Notes: a model not told the origin generated them from the sequence alone. Shown: positions 1-8,940, numbered from the stretch's first letter. The stretch: 35,401 bases of DNA from an uncultured Collinsella sp. (GCA_900541245.1 UQIS01000026.1:1-35401), one strand, 5' to 3'. Program-made: numbers and translations.

Positions 1-66
1 GCGACGCGGAAATCGCGCGCCGTTGCCGCGCCCCGCAGTGCCCGCTTCCCCCGAGAACAATTATCA
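1..66. other. window edge without recognisable gene
   Basis: GC-rich sequence up to about position 50, then an AT-richer stretch leading into the repeat described next. I see no coding frame or motif that I can support. It may be the margin of a gene outside the window. Confidence 0.3.
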
Positions 67-159
67 GTGCAGGTAGATAGCTTGTTGTTTTTCAAAAATA
101 GGGGGTATGGATGAGGTCTCCGAGCTTAGCCCCGTAATCCGGCATAGTTTTGAAATGGC
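67..159 (-). repeat. half copy of a long palindromic repeat (family E, copy E0)
   Basis: Read on the minus strand, this stretch aligns almost without gaps to the left half of the palindrome at 6985-7138. It shares AAAACTATGCCGG at its start, a run of T's in the middle and a CTACCTGC core near its end. The last 21 bases on the plus strand (139-159) are identical to 7125-7145. The matching second arm is not evident, so this looks like a truncated or degenerate copy. It lies upstream of the giant adhesin gene, while two other family members lie just downstream. Confidence 0.65.
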
Positions 160-188
160 GCCATATCGGTGACAGCCCTTGAGCCCCC

Positions 189-220
189 GGGGACGGAGGA
201 AAACGGATCATTTTGGCCCG
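189..220 (+). repeat. GGGGACGGAGGAAAACGG box, copy 1
   Basis: A roughly 32-nt intergenic repeat that begins GGGGACGGAGGAAAACGG and ends in TCATTTTGG plus a short C-rich tail. The second copy is at 6915-6946 and differs by one substitution and a small change at the 3' end. In both places it follows a family E palindrome arm, so the two repeats may travel as a unit. Its function is unknown. Confidence 0.7.
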
Positions 221-260
221 ATGGCTCTGAATCGCACCTATTTTCCTGCGAAAACGCCGT

Positions 261-339
261 GTCTCAACTTTGGTGAGACATTTGTCTCACGCCCAAAACC
301 GAATCTGGAACATGTGTCACCTGCCCTAATTGTGTCTCA
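261..339. promoter_or_regulatory. cluster of GTCTCA/TGAGAC boxes upstream of the adhesin gene
   Basis: GTCTCA occurs at 261-266, 284-289 and 334-339, and its complement TGAGAC at 274-279. The central pair forms a perfect palindrome, GTGAGAC-ATTT-GTCTCAC (273-290). The cluster ends about 50 bases before the adhesin start codon, where an operator or activator site would be expected. No regulator that would bind it is recognisable. No convincing -35/-10 pair was identified, so the exact promoter is unresolved. Confidence 0.5.
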
Positions 340-391
340 TTCCGTAACTTTAGGCTGATGCAAGGTCTGAGCCCGCGAGAAGGGAGACGCG

Positions 392-3300
392 ATGAGCAGG
401 TACACGAGGGGTCTCTTGGCGGTGATACTGGCCGTAGTGCTGGTGTTGCCAGCCGCAGCATTCGCCATGCTGCCCGAGGCCAACGCCAGGTCCAGCACCG
501 GTATGGACGGACCGGAAGCGACAAAGATAGTCGATCACGACACCAGCAACCATTGGAAGTTCTGGGCGGGCGGCTATGACGGCAGCAAGGTCACGACGCA
601 AAACGTCGGCCGAATTTGGACGGATAAGACGGTCCAAGCAATCGATGACGGGAAATCGGACTTTTTGACTACGCTTTCGGCGATGTCTTCGACATCCGAT
701 ACGACGTCGCTGGTTTCCAAGCCGCTCGACATCGTGATGGTGCTCGATGCCTCTGGCTCAATGGATGATCCTATGGGTGGTGAAGATTCTCCCAAGCGTA
801 TCGATGCGCTCAAGAATGCTGCCAACCACTTTATCGACACCATTGCGGAGCAAAACAAGAACGTTAAGGACGCGAGCAAGCAGCACCAGGTTGCCATCGT
901 GAAGTTCGCGGGCGAGCAGGCCGATAAGGTCGGCAACGATACGTACTACTCCGACGAGGGCTATCTCTACAACTACTCGCAGACAATGCAAAAGTTGACG
1001 GCGTGCTCGGGCGGTGGCGTAGAGGGCCTCAAGGGAACGATTAATTCCATTAAACCCAATGGCGCCACTCGTGCCGATAACGGCATGGAGCTGGCCAAGG
1101 GGATTACTTCTGGACGTGAAGACACCCAGAAGGTTGTTGTGTTCTTTACAGACGGCAAGCCCACGAGACGTAGCGACTTTAGCCCCACGGTCGCCAACAA
1201 TGCCATTGCGGCTGCTAAGGCCATGAAGGACGAAGGCGCTACCGTCTACACCATTGGCATCTTTGACGGTGCGGATCCCAGTGCCGATCCTACGAGCTAC
1301 AAGACGAGCGATGAAAATAAATTCATGCACGCCATGTCGAGCAACTATCCCAAGGCGACTTCGTATACGAGCGGAAAGCTGGGCGATCGCGTTGCCGGTG
1401 CTACTTATTACAAGTCTGCAGCCAACGCTGCAGAGCTAGATCAAGTCTTCGCAGACATCTCGAGTGCCATTACGTCGGGCAAGGGTTTCCCGACCAAGGT
1501 CGAGGGCAACAATCCCAACGGCTCCGGTTACATCACATTCGAGGACGAGCTGGGCGCCTTTATGCAGGTCGATAGCTTTACCGGTGCCGAGTACAACGGC
1601 AAGACCTATGGGGTCGCCACCAAGTCGACCGATGGCAATATCGATACCTATACGTTTGATGGCGAGCTCGCCCATCTCGTAATTACGGTTGATCGCGCGG
1701 ACGAGAACAATCCGCAGCGCGGCGACATCGTGACGGTCAAGGTCCCCGCATCGCTCATTCCGCTGCGCCGTTTTACCGTTGACGAGTCGGCGGGCACGTT
1801 TGTGGTTGACTCCACGGAGGCCATCTCGCCTATCCGCGTTGCGTATGCATCGAGCGTAAAGGCTATTGCACGCAAAAACCTGTTTACTCCCAATAACGTA
1901 CCGGGACTGCAGGATTACATCAATGAGCACAAGGACGCCGATTCCAATACCGTTAGCTTCTACGCCAACAAGTGGACCGGCGACGATGCGGGCGATACGG
2001 TCGCAAGCTTTGAGCCTGCTGCTACGAACAGCTACTACTACTTCCAAAAGCTAACGCCCGTCTACACAGACGCGGCTTGCACCAAGCTCGCAACGGAAAA
2101 GCCTTCGGGCTCTAAGACCTATTGGTACAAAGATGAGTTTATGGCGCAGAACTCGTCGGGCGCGCCGTACGATGATTCCGTTTCGATCCCGGTTAAGGGA
2201 AGCGAGCTCGAAAACTTTGAAGGTGCTTTGGTAAAGGATGGCGATCACTGGTCGATTAAGGCTGGCACCGCGCGCCTCGCCTTTATCAACCAGCTCCACA
2301 CCACCAAGGAGCGTGTGGGCGGAAACCCGACGGACACCGCACGCGACGTGATCAATCCCCAGTGGAACAACACGAAGGTTGTTTCTGGTGCGACGAAGGT
2401 CAATGTCTACCTGGGCAATAACGGCAAGATTAGCTTTACGCTCAATACCACGCCGACAACGTTGACAACTGCCGACTTTGGCCTGACCAAGGTGCTCGAG
2501 GGTCGCGAGTGGACGAATGAGGACAAGTTTGAGTTTGGTCTGACGTCCAAGGACAACGCCCCGATGCCCAGGTCCACGACTGCGTTTGCAACCAAGGGCC
2601 ATGCGGACATTAGCTTTGGCGAGATTGCCTATGACAAGCCGGGCACGTATGTCTACAAGGTTAGCGAGAAGCATGCCGGGACCACGGTCGACGGCATCGC
2701 CTACAGCAAGAACGTTGCAGAGTTCACCGTAACGGTGACACCCAACGCAAAGGGAAAGCTCGAGGCTTCTGTGAAGAAGACCTCGGGCGAGGTCGAGTTC
2801 AAGAACACCTATACCGCCAATCCCGCTGAGTCGAGCGTCACCGATCAGATTACAGTTACCAAGGTCCTGACCGGCCATAAGCTCCAGGACAATGAGTTCT
2901 CCTTTGAGCTCGTTGAGGGTGAGGGCGAGGACGCGTCGGTTGTCGAAACCGTTAAGAATGATGCCAACGGCAACGTTGCGTTCAGCGCCATCAAGTACAC
3001 CGAGATCGGTCAGCACATGTATACGTTGCGCGAGGTCAAGGGCAATGCCGGCGGCATCGCCTACGACAAAACCGTCTATACCGTCGTGACGACCATCGCC
3101 GACAATGGCAAGGGCCAGCTTGTGGCCACGCATAAGCTGAAGGGCGCCGAGGACGTCAAGAAGATTGAGTTCAAGAACTCCTACACCGTGACGCCCAAGA
3201 GCTCCAGCGTCACCGACCAGATCACCGCGACCAAGTCCCTGACCGGGCGCAAACTTGCCGCCGGCGAGTTCTCCTTCGAGCTTGTCGAGGGCGACAAGGT

Positions 3301-6300
3301 CGTCGCCACCGGCACCAACGACGCCAGCGGTAACATCACGATGGGCACCGTCAAGTATGACAAGGCCGGAACGCATACCTACACACTGCGCGAAGTCAGC
3401 GGCGGAACCACCAGCAAGGGCATTGCCTACGACGGCAAGACTTACACCATCGTGACCACCATCACCGATGAGGGCGACGGCACGCTCAAGGCCGAGCATG
3501 TCCTGAAGGATGCCAAGGCTGCCGAGTTCAAGAATTCCTACAATCTGACCCCCACTGAGTCCAGCGTCACCGACCAGGTCAAGGCGACCAAGTTCCTGAC
3601 CGGGCGCGCGCTTGCCGCCGGCGAGTTCTCCTTCGAGCTCGTCGAGGGCGACAAGGTCGTCGCCACCGGCACCAACGACGCCAGCGGCAACATCACGATG
3701 AGCGCCGTGAAGTACACCGAGGCCGGCGAGCACACCTACACGCTGCGCGAGGTCAACGGCGGAACCACCAGCAAGGGCATCACGTACGGCGACACCAAGT
3801 ACACCATCGAGACCACCATTACCGACAACGGTGACGGTACCCTCAGCGCTACGCACGAGCTGAAGAGCGCCACGCCTGCGACCTTCAAGAACACCTACAG
3901 CGTGACCCCGCTCGATGCAGAGCTCGACTTTGACCTGAGCAAGGTCATCAGCGGCCGCGAGTGGACGGATGGGGACGAGTTCAGCTTTACCATTACCGCC
4001 CCCGATGGCGCCCCGCTCCCCGATCCTGCGACCGTAACTGTGAGCAAGAAGGACGCGAAGGATGGCATCGCCGCCATCAAGTTCGGCAAGATCCACTACA
4101 CGGCTGCCGGAACCTATAAGTACGAGATCCGCGAGAACGCGGGTAACGCGGCCGGCATGGCGTATGACGGGCATGTCGCGACCGCCGAAGTGACCGTGAC
4201 TGAGGACGGCGAGGGCAAGCTGACCGCCAATGTCACCAAGAAGGAAAACGGACGCTTCACCAACACGTACCGCACTGAGCTTAACTACACCGCGGCCGGC
4301 GGCCTCAAGCTCAGCAAGAGCCTCTCCGGACGTCCTATGACCGAGGGCCAGTTCACGTTTACCGTGACGCCTGCCGACGAGGCCTCGGCCAACGCGCTTG
4401 GCCTGCTGCCCGGAGCCAACAACTTCAAGTCCCCTGCGACGGCAGAGGCAACGGTCGGACTGATCGACATTCTGGCTGGTCATGAGGTTAAATTTACGCA
4501 GGCTGACGCCGGCAAGACCTTCAAGTACACCGTGGCCGAAAAGAACGACGGCCAGCCCGGTTACACCTACGATGACGCCGTACGCACGGTGACGATCGCC
4601 ATCGCCGACGACACCGCCGGTACGCTCACTGCTACGACGACCGTTTCCGGTGGTCCCGAGGGCACGCATGAGACGGTCCACAAGAGTGGCGAGAACAAGG
4701 TCGAGAAAGCCCTGGTGCCGTTCCACAACAGTTACAGCGCTACGACCAACACGCCTGGTGGCACCGCTGCTCAGGTCGTTGCCACCAAGACTCTGACCGG
4801 TCGCCCGATGGCCGACGGCGAGTTCTGGTTCGGCATCGCCTATCAGGGTGAGCTTGTGGCATACGAAAACCTCAAGCCCAATATCGGCGGGCACGTGAGC
4901 TTTGATACGCTGCACTACGACACCAAGATGCTTGCTAATCTTGAGGCTGCTGGGCTTGCTTATCGTACCGATAAGGACGGCAAGCTTGCCTGGACCATTA
5001 ACTACACGGCCTACGAAGATTTATTCGGGCTGCCGAATGGCGTTTCCGCTACAACGTGGAGCTTTGGCTTTAAGGTTATCGTCGTCGACAACGGTGACGG
5101 TACCCTGACGGCGACGGTCGACTATGGCGGCGTCGAGCCCTTGTTCGAGAACGTCTACGGCGCCGACGCCGTGGATGCCGCGCTCACTGGTACTAAGAAG
5201 CTCCAGGTTGCCGAGGGCCTGACCCCGGCCGACATCACGGGTAAGTTCAGCTTTACCGTGACCGCCGACGAGGCAGGTGCCCCGATGCCCGAGCGCACGA
5301 CCGTAACCAACGACGCAGCCGGTAACGTGGACTTTGGCAAGATCCACTTTACGCTCGAGGACCTCAACCGCGCTCTGGGTGTGACGGACGATGCGACCGA
5401 TAAGGCCGAGGCAGACGAAGCTGACGACGTCGACGCTGACGAGGCAGAGGCCGACGCCGACGCTGATGCCAACGCTGACGAGCCCGGCGACGAGTCCGAG
5501 CCCACAGCCCCCACCGCCCCGCGCTCGCACACCTTTGCCTACACGGTGACCGAGTCCGGTAGCGCCCCTGGCGTGACCAACGACGCCAACGCCACGCGCA
5601 AGGTTTCCTACACCGTGACTGACGATGGTGCCGGACATCTGAGCGTCGTGCGCGACGGCGATGACGGTGCGGCCTTCACGTTCACCAACACCTATGGCGT
5701 GACGCCCACCGATTCTTCCGTGACCGATCAGGTCAAGACGGTCAAGCGTCTGACCGGCCGCGACCTTGCAGCCGGCGAGTTCACGTTTGAGCTGCTCGAG
5801 GACGACGTGGTTGTCGCTAACGGCACCAACGACGCTAACGGCACCGTGACGCTGAGCCCGATTCGCTACGAGGCGCCCGGCACGCACACGTACACGCTGC
5901 GCGAGGCTTGCCCCAACGCGCTCGGCCTGTACAAGGGCGTCACCTATGACGGCACGACCTACACCGTCGTGACCACCGTCTCCGACAATGGTGATGGCAC
6001 GCTGACCGCGGCGCACAAGCTCGAGGGAGCTACCGAGTCGGCTGGCTTTACCAACAAGTATCACGCCATGCCCACGCAGGTCTCCATCGGCGCCATCAAG
6101 GTGCTCGAGGGACGCGAGCTCAAGAAGGACGAGTTTAGCTTTAAGCTCGTTGGCGAGGACATCGAGTCTACGGTTGCCAACGATGCCGACGGCAAGATCA
6201 GCTTCGACAAGTTCGAGTACGACGAGCCCGGTACGCACGTCTACACCATCAGCGAGGTCAAGGGCGACGAGGTCGGTATGACCTACGACAAGTCCGTCTT

Positions 6301-6595
6301 TACCGTGACCGTCAACGTGGTCGATGACGGCGAGGGCAACCTCAAGGCGAACGTCGCCTTTACCAAGGGCGACAAGAGCGTCGAGGGTATCGTGTTCAAC
6401 AACACGTACAAGAAGCCCGAGACGCCCGTACCGACGCCCGATCCCGGCACGCCCAAGACCGTGACGAATATCGTCAAGACGGTCAAGGGTTTCCTGCCCA
6501 CCACGGGTGACCAGCAGGCCGCCGCTCTGCTTATGACATTTGTCATCGCCATGGCCGGCGTCGGAGCCCTGGTCTGGGGTATCCGTAAGCGCTAG
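392..6595 (+). CDS. giant LPxTG-type cell-wall adhesin with VWA domain and Spy0128/FctA-like repeats
   Basis: This is a 2067-residue surface protein, probably sortase-anchored and adhesive or pilus-like. The ATG follows a GGGAG ribosome site. Residues 1-32 are a signal peptide. A von Willebrand A domain spans about 110-360, with the MIDAS signature DASGS at 119-123 and FFTDGKP further on. From about residue 690 there are ten tandem beta domains of roughly 115-150 residues. Most carry a Lys in a (T/S)K.L.GR-like strand, a Glu in REV/SE and an Asn in F.N.Y. In Spy0128-type pilins these positions form an internal Lys-Asn isopeptide bond. The C-terminus has a Pro-rich spacer, LPTTG, a hydrophobic helix and a basic RKR tail. 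Domains 3 and 4 are nearly identical. Domain 8 is interrupted by a long Asp/Glu/Ala-rich insert. No sortase gene is in the window. The architecture is clear; the ligand is unknown. Confidence 0.93.
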   Translation: MSRYTRGLLAVILAVVLVLPAAAFAMLPEANARSSTGMDGPEATKIVDHDTSNHWKFWAGGYDGSKVTTQNVGRIWTDKTVQAIDDGKSDFLTTLSAMSSTSDTTSLVSKPLDIVMVLDASGSMDDPMGGEDSPKRIDALKNAANHFIDTIAEQNKNVKDASKQHQVAIVKFAGEQADKVGNDTYYSDEGYLYNYSQTMQKLTACSGGGVEGLKGTINSIKPNGATRADNGMELAKGITSGREDTQKVVVFFTDGKPTRRSDFSPTVANNAIAAAKAMKDEGATVYTIGIFDGADPSADPTSYKTSDENKFMHAMSSNYPKATSYTSGKLGDRVAGATYYKSAANAAELDQVFADISSAITSGKGFPTKVEGNNPNGSGYITFEDELGAFMQVDSFTGAEYNGKTYGVATKSTDGNIDTYTFDGELAHLVITVDRADENNPQRGDIVTVKVPASLIPLRRFTVDESAGTFVVDSTEAISPIRVAYASSVKAIARKNLFTPNNVPGLQDYINEHKDADSNTVSFYANKWTGDDAGDTVASFEPAATNSYYYFQKLTPVYTDAACTKLATEKPSGSKTYWYKDEFMAQNSSGAPYDDSVSIPVKGSELENFEGALVKDGDHWSIKAGTARLAFINQLHTTKERVGGNPTDTARDVINPQWNNTKVVSGATKVNVYLGNNGKISFTLNTTPTTLTTADFGLTKVLEGREWTNEDKFEFGLTSKDNAPMPRSTTAFATKGHADISFGEIAYDKPGTYVYKVSEKHAGTTVDGIAYSKNVAEFTVTVTPNAKGKLEASVKKTSGEVEFKNTYTANPAESSVTDQITVTKVLTGHKLQDNEFSFELVEGEGEDASVVETVKNDANGNVAFSAIKYTEIGQHMYTLREVKGNAGGIAYDKTVYTVVTTIADNGKGQLVATHKLKGAEDVKKIEFKNSYTVTPKSSSVTDQITATKSLTGRKLAAGEFSFELVEGDKVVATGTNDASGNITMGTVKYDKAGTHTYTLREVSGGTTSKGIAYDGKTYTIVTTITDEGDGTLKAEHVLKDAKAAEFKNSYNLTPTESSVTDQVKATKFLTGRALAAGEFSFELVEGDKVVATGTNDASGNITMSAVKYTEAGEHTYTLREVNGGTTSKGITYGDTKYTIETTITDNGDGTLSATHELKSATPATFKNTYSVTPLDAELDFDLSKVISGREWTDGDEFSFTITAPDGAPLPDPATVTVSKKDAKDGIAAIKFGKIHYTAAGTYKYEIRENAGNAAGMAYDGHVATAEVTVTEDGEGKLTANVTKKENGRFTNTYRTELNYTAAGGLKLSKSLSGRPMTEGQFTFTVTPADEASANALGLLPGANNFKSPATAEATVGLIDILAGHEVKFTQADAGKTFKYTVAEKNDGQPGYTYDDAVRTVTIAIADDTAGTLTATTTVSGGPEGTHETVHKSGENKVEKALVPFHNSYSATTNTPGGTAAQVVATKTLTGRPMADGEFWFGIAYQGELVAYENLKPNIGGHVSFDTLHYDTKMLANLEAAGLAYRTDKDGKLAWTINYTAYEDLFGLPNGVSATTWSFGFKVIVVDNGDGTLTATVDYGGVEPLFENVYGADAVDAALTGTKKLQVAEGLTPADITGKFSFTVTADEAGAPMPERTTVTNDAAGNVDFGKIHFTLEDLNRALGVTDDATDKAEADEADDVDADEAEADADADANADEPGDESEPTAPTAPRSHTFAYTVTESGSAPGVTNDANATRKVSYTVTDDGAGHLSVVRDGDDGAAFTFTNTYGVTPTDSSVTDQVKTVKRLTGRDLAAGEFTFELLEDDVVVANGTNDANGTVTLSPIRYEAPGTHTYTLREACPNALGLYKGVTYDGTTYTVVTTVSDNGDGTLTAAHKLEGATESAGFTNKYHAMPTQVSIGAIKVLEGRELKKDEFSFKLVGEDIESTVANDADGKISFDKFEYDEPGTHVYTISEVKGDEVGMTYDKSVFTVTVNVVDDGEGNLKANVAFTKGDKSVEGIVFNNTYKKPETPVPTPDPGTPKTVTNIVKTVKGFLPTTGDQQAAALLMTFVIAMAGVGALVWGIRKR
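3239..3700 (+). repeat. recent in-frame duplication inside the adhesin
   Basis: Positions 3239-3343 and 3596-3700 are 105-nt segments that I align with only five differences. They are exactly 357 nt (119 codons) apart. They encode the start of the third and fourth beta domains, including FSFELVEGDKVVATG. The near-identity at DNA level, unlike the other domains, points to recent duplication or gene conversion. It also offers a substrate for length change by recombination. Confidence 0.85.
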
Positions 6596-6607
6596 GCACG
6601 TCGACAG

Positions 6608-6633
6608 CGCCCGGGGCCAAAAGGCCCCGGGCG
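6608..6633 (+). terminator. strong GC hairpin after the adhesin gene
   Basis: A perfect 11-bp stem (6608-6618 with 6623-6633) closed by an AAAA loop lies 12 bases after the adhesin stop codon. There is no T-run after it, so it may act in mRNA 3'-end stabilisation or with the next hairpin in termination. Confidence 0.55.
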
Positions 6634-6670
6634 GCCGGCAGGGCTAAATCCCGACCTACTCCTACCCCCA

Positions 6671-6711
6671 GCCGCCACGGAGGCATCTCCCTCCTCCGTG
6701 GTGGCGCTTTT
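6671..6711 (+). terminator. probable rho-independent terminator of the adhesin transcript
   Basis: The 9-bp stem CCACGGAGG/CCTCCGTGG (6675-6683 with 6693-6701) is extended by GC pairs with a bulge and followed by GCGCTTTTG. It lies about 75 bases after the adhesin stop codon and fits an intrinsic terminator with a short T tract. Confidence 0.65.
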
Positions 6712-6731
6712 GTGCGTTGGGGAGGAGGGCG

Positions 6732-6893
6732 CGCCACGAAACCGGCCCATCTACTACGTTTAGCCCCTTACCCCCAACCATGCCGAAAAGCGCAAAAACA
6801 AAACCGCAGGTAGAACGCCTGCGGTTTTGTTCAAAACGAAGGTATGGTCAGGGGTATCGAGTCAAACGTAGTAGATGGGCCGATTTCGTGGCG
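6732..6893 (-). repeat. 162-bp palindromic repeat, family E copy E1
   Basis: Terminal inverted repeats of 30 bp (6732-6761 and 6864-6893) match at 29 positions. At the centre is a perfect 13-bp hairpin (6798-6810 with 6818-6830) with a 7-nt loop. The flanks between centre and ends are also partly complementary, so the whole element can fold into one long hairpin. Read on the minus strand it shares GTTCTACCTGCGGTTTTG and CCTGACCA with the copy at 6985-7138. It encodes no protein. Size and structure resemble a MITE, but no transposase is nearby. Confidence 0.75.
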
Positions 6894-6914
6894 GGCGGTT
6901 TCGGCTGATCCATT

Positions 6915-6946
6915 GGGGACGGAGGAAAACGGCTCATTTTGGTCCC
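6915..6946 (+). repeat. GGGGACGGAGGAAAACGG box, copy 2
   Basis: Second copy of the box at 189-220. Here the 5' GGGAC can pair with a GTCCC near the 3' end, giving a short stem. It lies between the two family E palindromes. Confidence 0.7.
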
Positions 6947-6984
6947 GCGAGGCTGGCGGAGACACTCGTGCAGGGCCGCCCGAA

Positions 6985-7138
6985 CAAAACTATGCCGGTT
7001 TACTACGATGAATCCGAGATTCCTGACCACACCCGCATTTTTGCAAATATCGCAAGTGTTCTACCTGCGGTTTTGTAAGTGCGCAATTTGCCGTGGTCGG
7101 AGATATGCGGTTCATCGTAGTAAACCGGCATAGTTTTG
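6985..7138 (+). repeat. 154-bp palindromic repeat, family E copy E2
   Basis: Perfect 28-bp terminal inverted repeats (6985-7012 and 7111-7138) flank an imperfectly palindromic interior. The interior contains the family core GTTCTACCTGCGGTTTTG. The right arm and its flank (7125-7145) are identical to 139-159 upstream of the adhesin. Its right end lies about 30 bases from the stop codon of the response regulator gene on the opposite strand. Confidence 0.78.
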
Positions 7139-7168
7139 AAATGGCATCAAATTGGCGGCAGCCAGCGG

Positions 7169-7798
7169 CTAGCCTCGCAGATAGGCGATGGCGATTTGGG
7201 TGCGGTTGCGTAGCCCCATTTTGGCTAGGATTGAGCTGATGTGGTTGCGCACGGTGCCTTCGCCCATATAGGCGGTGGCAGCGATCTCCTTGTTGTCGAG
7301 GCCGCGGGCGATGAGCTCGGCGACTTCGAACTCGCGGTCGGTCAGACCGGCAAAGGCGGCGGGCCGGCGGGTCGCGCCGGCCTCGACGTCCGCCCCATCA
7401 AAGTTGATATCTTCGATCGCCTTGCCCTCGAGCACGCGTTTGCCGTCCATGACCTGCGCCAACGCCGGCGGAATGGCAGCGACATCGGTCTTGATCAGGT
7501 AGCCGCGGGCGCCCAGCTTGAGCGCCGACACAATGTACTCGTCATCCGAGAACGTCGTCAGAAACACCACGCGCGCCGCAGGGTCGTGCTCAAGGATCTC
7601 GCGCGCGGCCGAAAGGCCGTCGCGTCCCGGCATCTGGATGTCGAGCAGCGCAATATCGGGTGCGTGCTCGGCGTAGAGCGCCACCGCATCGTTGCCGTTG
7701 GCACCGGTGCCCACCACTTCGATCTGCGGCTGGGCGCCCAAGATAATCTTGAGCGAATCGACCACCAAGCGGTCGTCGTCGACAACGATGAGCCTCAT
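7169..7798 (-). CDS. NarL/LuxR-family response regulator
   Basis: A 209-residue two-component response regulator. The receiver domain (about 1-120) has the acidic pocket DDD at 7-9, phospho-acceptor Asp53 in LLDIQMPG, Thr81 and Lys103. The C-terminal LuxR-type helix-turn-helix (about 145-209) contains LTDREFEVAELIARG and the recognition-helix region GTVRNHISSILAKMG. Its start overlaps the kinase stop by 4 nt (ATGA), so the two are translationally coupled. It probably controls the divergent ABC exporter starting at 9138; that is inferred from position only. Confidence 0.93.
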   Translation of the reverse strand: MRLIVVDDDRLVVDSLKIILGAQPQIEVVGTGANGNDAVALYAEHAPDIALLDIQMPGRDGLSAAREILEHDPAARVVFLTTFSDDEYIVSALKLGARGYLIKTDVAAIPPALAQVMDGKRVLEGKAIEDINFDGADVEAGATRRPAAFAGLTDREFEVAELIARGLDNKEIAATAYMGEGTVRNHISSILAKMGLRNRTQIAIAYLRG

Positions 7799-8940
7799 CG
7801 GCCCTCATCTCCTTGCTGTTTGGGAACGGTGGCAAACACACGCCAGCCGCCGGCTCCGGCACGCGGGCCGGCGGTGAAGGTGCCGCCAAGCGCCTCGATG
7901 CGCTCGCGCATGGAGGCGAGCCCCATGCCCTCCGCGGTGCCGCGGCCGCTTGCTTGGACCTCACCCACGCCATCGTCGGTAACAATGAGCTGGTAAAACG
8001 ACGGATGCTCCATGCACCGTACGGTGACGGTCTGGGCGCAAGCGTGGCGCATGGTATTGGAGAGCGCTTCGCGCAGGACCGCTGCAAAGCAGTTGGCGAC
8101 GTTTGCGGGCGCATGTTCGGCCATAACTTCAAGCTCAATCTGCGGGCCGCCGTCCGAGTGTGTGCCTTCGACAATGCGTTCGAGCTGCACGGAAAGGTCG
8201 ACGGCGTTGTCGTTGAGCGCGTGGACGCTGGTGCGCACAAGCTGGAGCGCCTCGTCAACCGTGCGTTTAACGTCGGCGAAATCGGCGGCGACGCCAGGCT
8301 CGTCGGCGTGGACCACGCGTAGGGCTTCGGCCTGCAGTGAGGCGCGCGTGAGCTGGTGCCCGACGTTATCGTGGATCTCGCGCGCGATGCGGGCGCGTTC
8401 GGCGAGCGTCGCGAGCTCGACTTCGTAGTCCTGGCGATCGGCAAGATCGCGGTTGCGCGCCTCGAGCGCGAGGGCTCGTTCCTGCAGCTCGTCGCGGGTG
8501 CGGCGCATGCGCCGCTGCTCGCGCTCCAACTGGGCGGTGCGTAGCGATAGCAAGGTGGCGGCAACCGAAAGGATGGCGGTCAGCAGGAGCGTTCGGGTGG
8601 TGAGCGCGCCGCCGCGAAGGTCCGCGACAAGCGCGCAGACAAACACGGCGCCAATCGCCAGCGCGGGCCAGATGCGTTCACGGCGCACGCGTCGCGCGAT
8701 GTCATAGAAGGCAAGGGGTGCGAACGGCACAAACGGCGGCACGAAGACGGCCGCGATGATGTAAGCGTAGCTCGCGGCCTCGCTTGTACGGCGCGTGCGT
8801 TCCCCCTGTGCGACCTCGGCCAGCGAGGTGGCAATAACGCCAAGGCAAAACGCCGCGACCAGGTGGGCGTCCACGGCAAGGCCCATGGCGGCCGCAATAC
8901 AGCACGCCAGAACGATCGATTTGTCGAAAAGCCTGTTCAT
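7795..8940 (-). CDS. HisKA_3-type sensor histidine kinase
   Basis: A 381-residue membrane sensor kinase. About four to five hydrophobic segments fill residues 8-135, a basic coiled linker follows (138-185), then the HisKA_3 box with phospho-acceptor His190 in REIHDNVGHQ. The HATPase domain has an N box EALSNTMRH (291-299), DDGVGE (322-327) and GMGL (338-341). I chose the ATG at 8940 because the more upstream in-frame region is hydrophilic and GC-rich without domain character. No Shine-Dalgarno precedes this ATG, but TACAAT ends 6 bases upstream, suggesting a leaderless mRNA. The short extracytoplasmic loops suggest intramembrane or partner-mediated sensing, as in kinases paired with ABC exporters. 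Confidence 0.92.
   Translation of the reverse strand: MNRLFDKSIVLACCIAAAMGLAVDAHLVAAFCLGVIATSLAEVAQGERTRRTSEAASYAYIIAAVFVPPFVPFAPLAFYDIARRVRRERIWPALAIGAVFVCALVADLRGGALTTRTLLLTAILSVAATLLSLRTAQLEREQRRMRRTRDELQERALALEARNRDLADRQDYEVELATLAERARIAREIHDNVGHQLTRASLQAEALRVVHADEPGVAADFADVKRTVDEALQLVRTSVHALNDNAVDLSVQLERIVEGTHSDGGPQIELEVMAEHAPANVANCFAAVLREALSNTMRHACAQTVTVRCMEHPSFYQLIVTDDGVGEVQASGRGTAEGMGLASMRERIEALGGTFTAGPRAGAGGWRVFATVPKQQGDEGR

Noticed and set aside
2051..4915. 954-codon open frame on the minus strand inside the adhesin gene
   Set aside because: It mirrors the codon bias of the plus-strand gene, has no domain character and lies under unmistakable adhesin repeats.
6732..7138. insertion sequence
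   Set aside because: Terminal inverted repeats are present but there is no transposase frame; the elements are only about 155 bp long.
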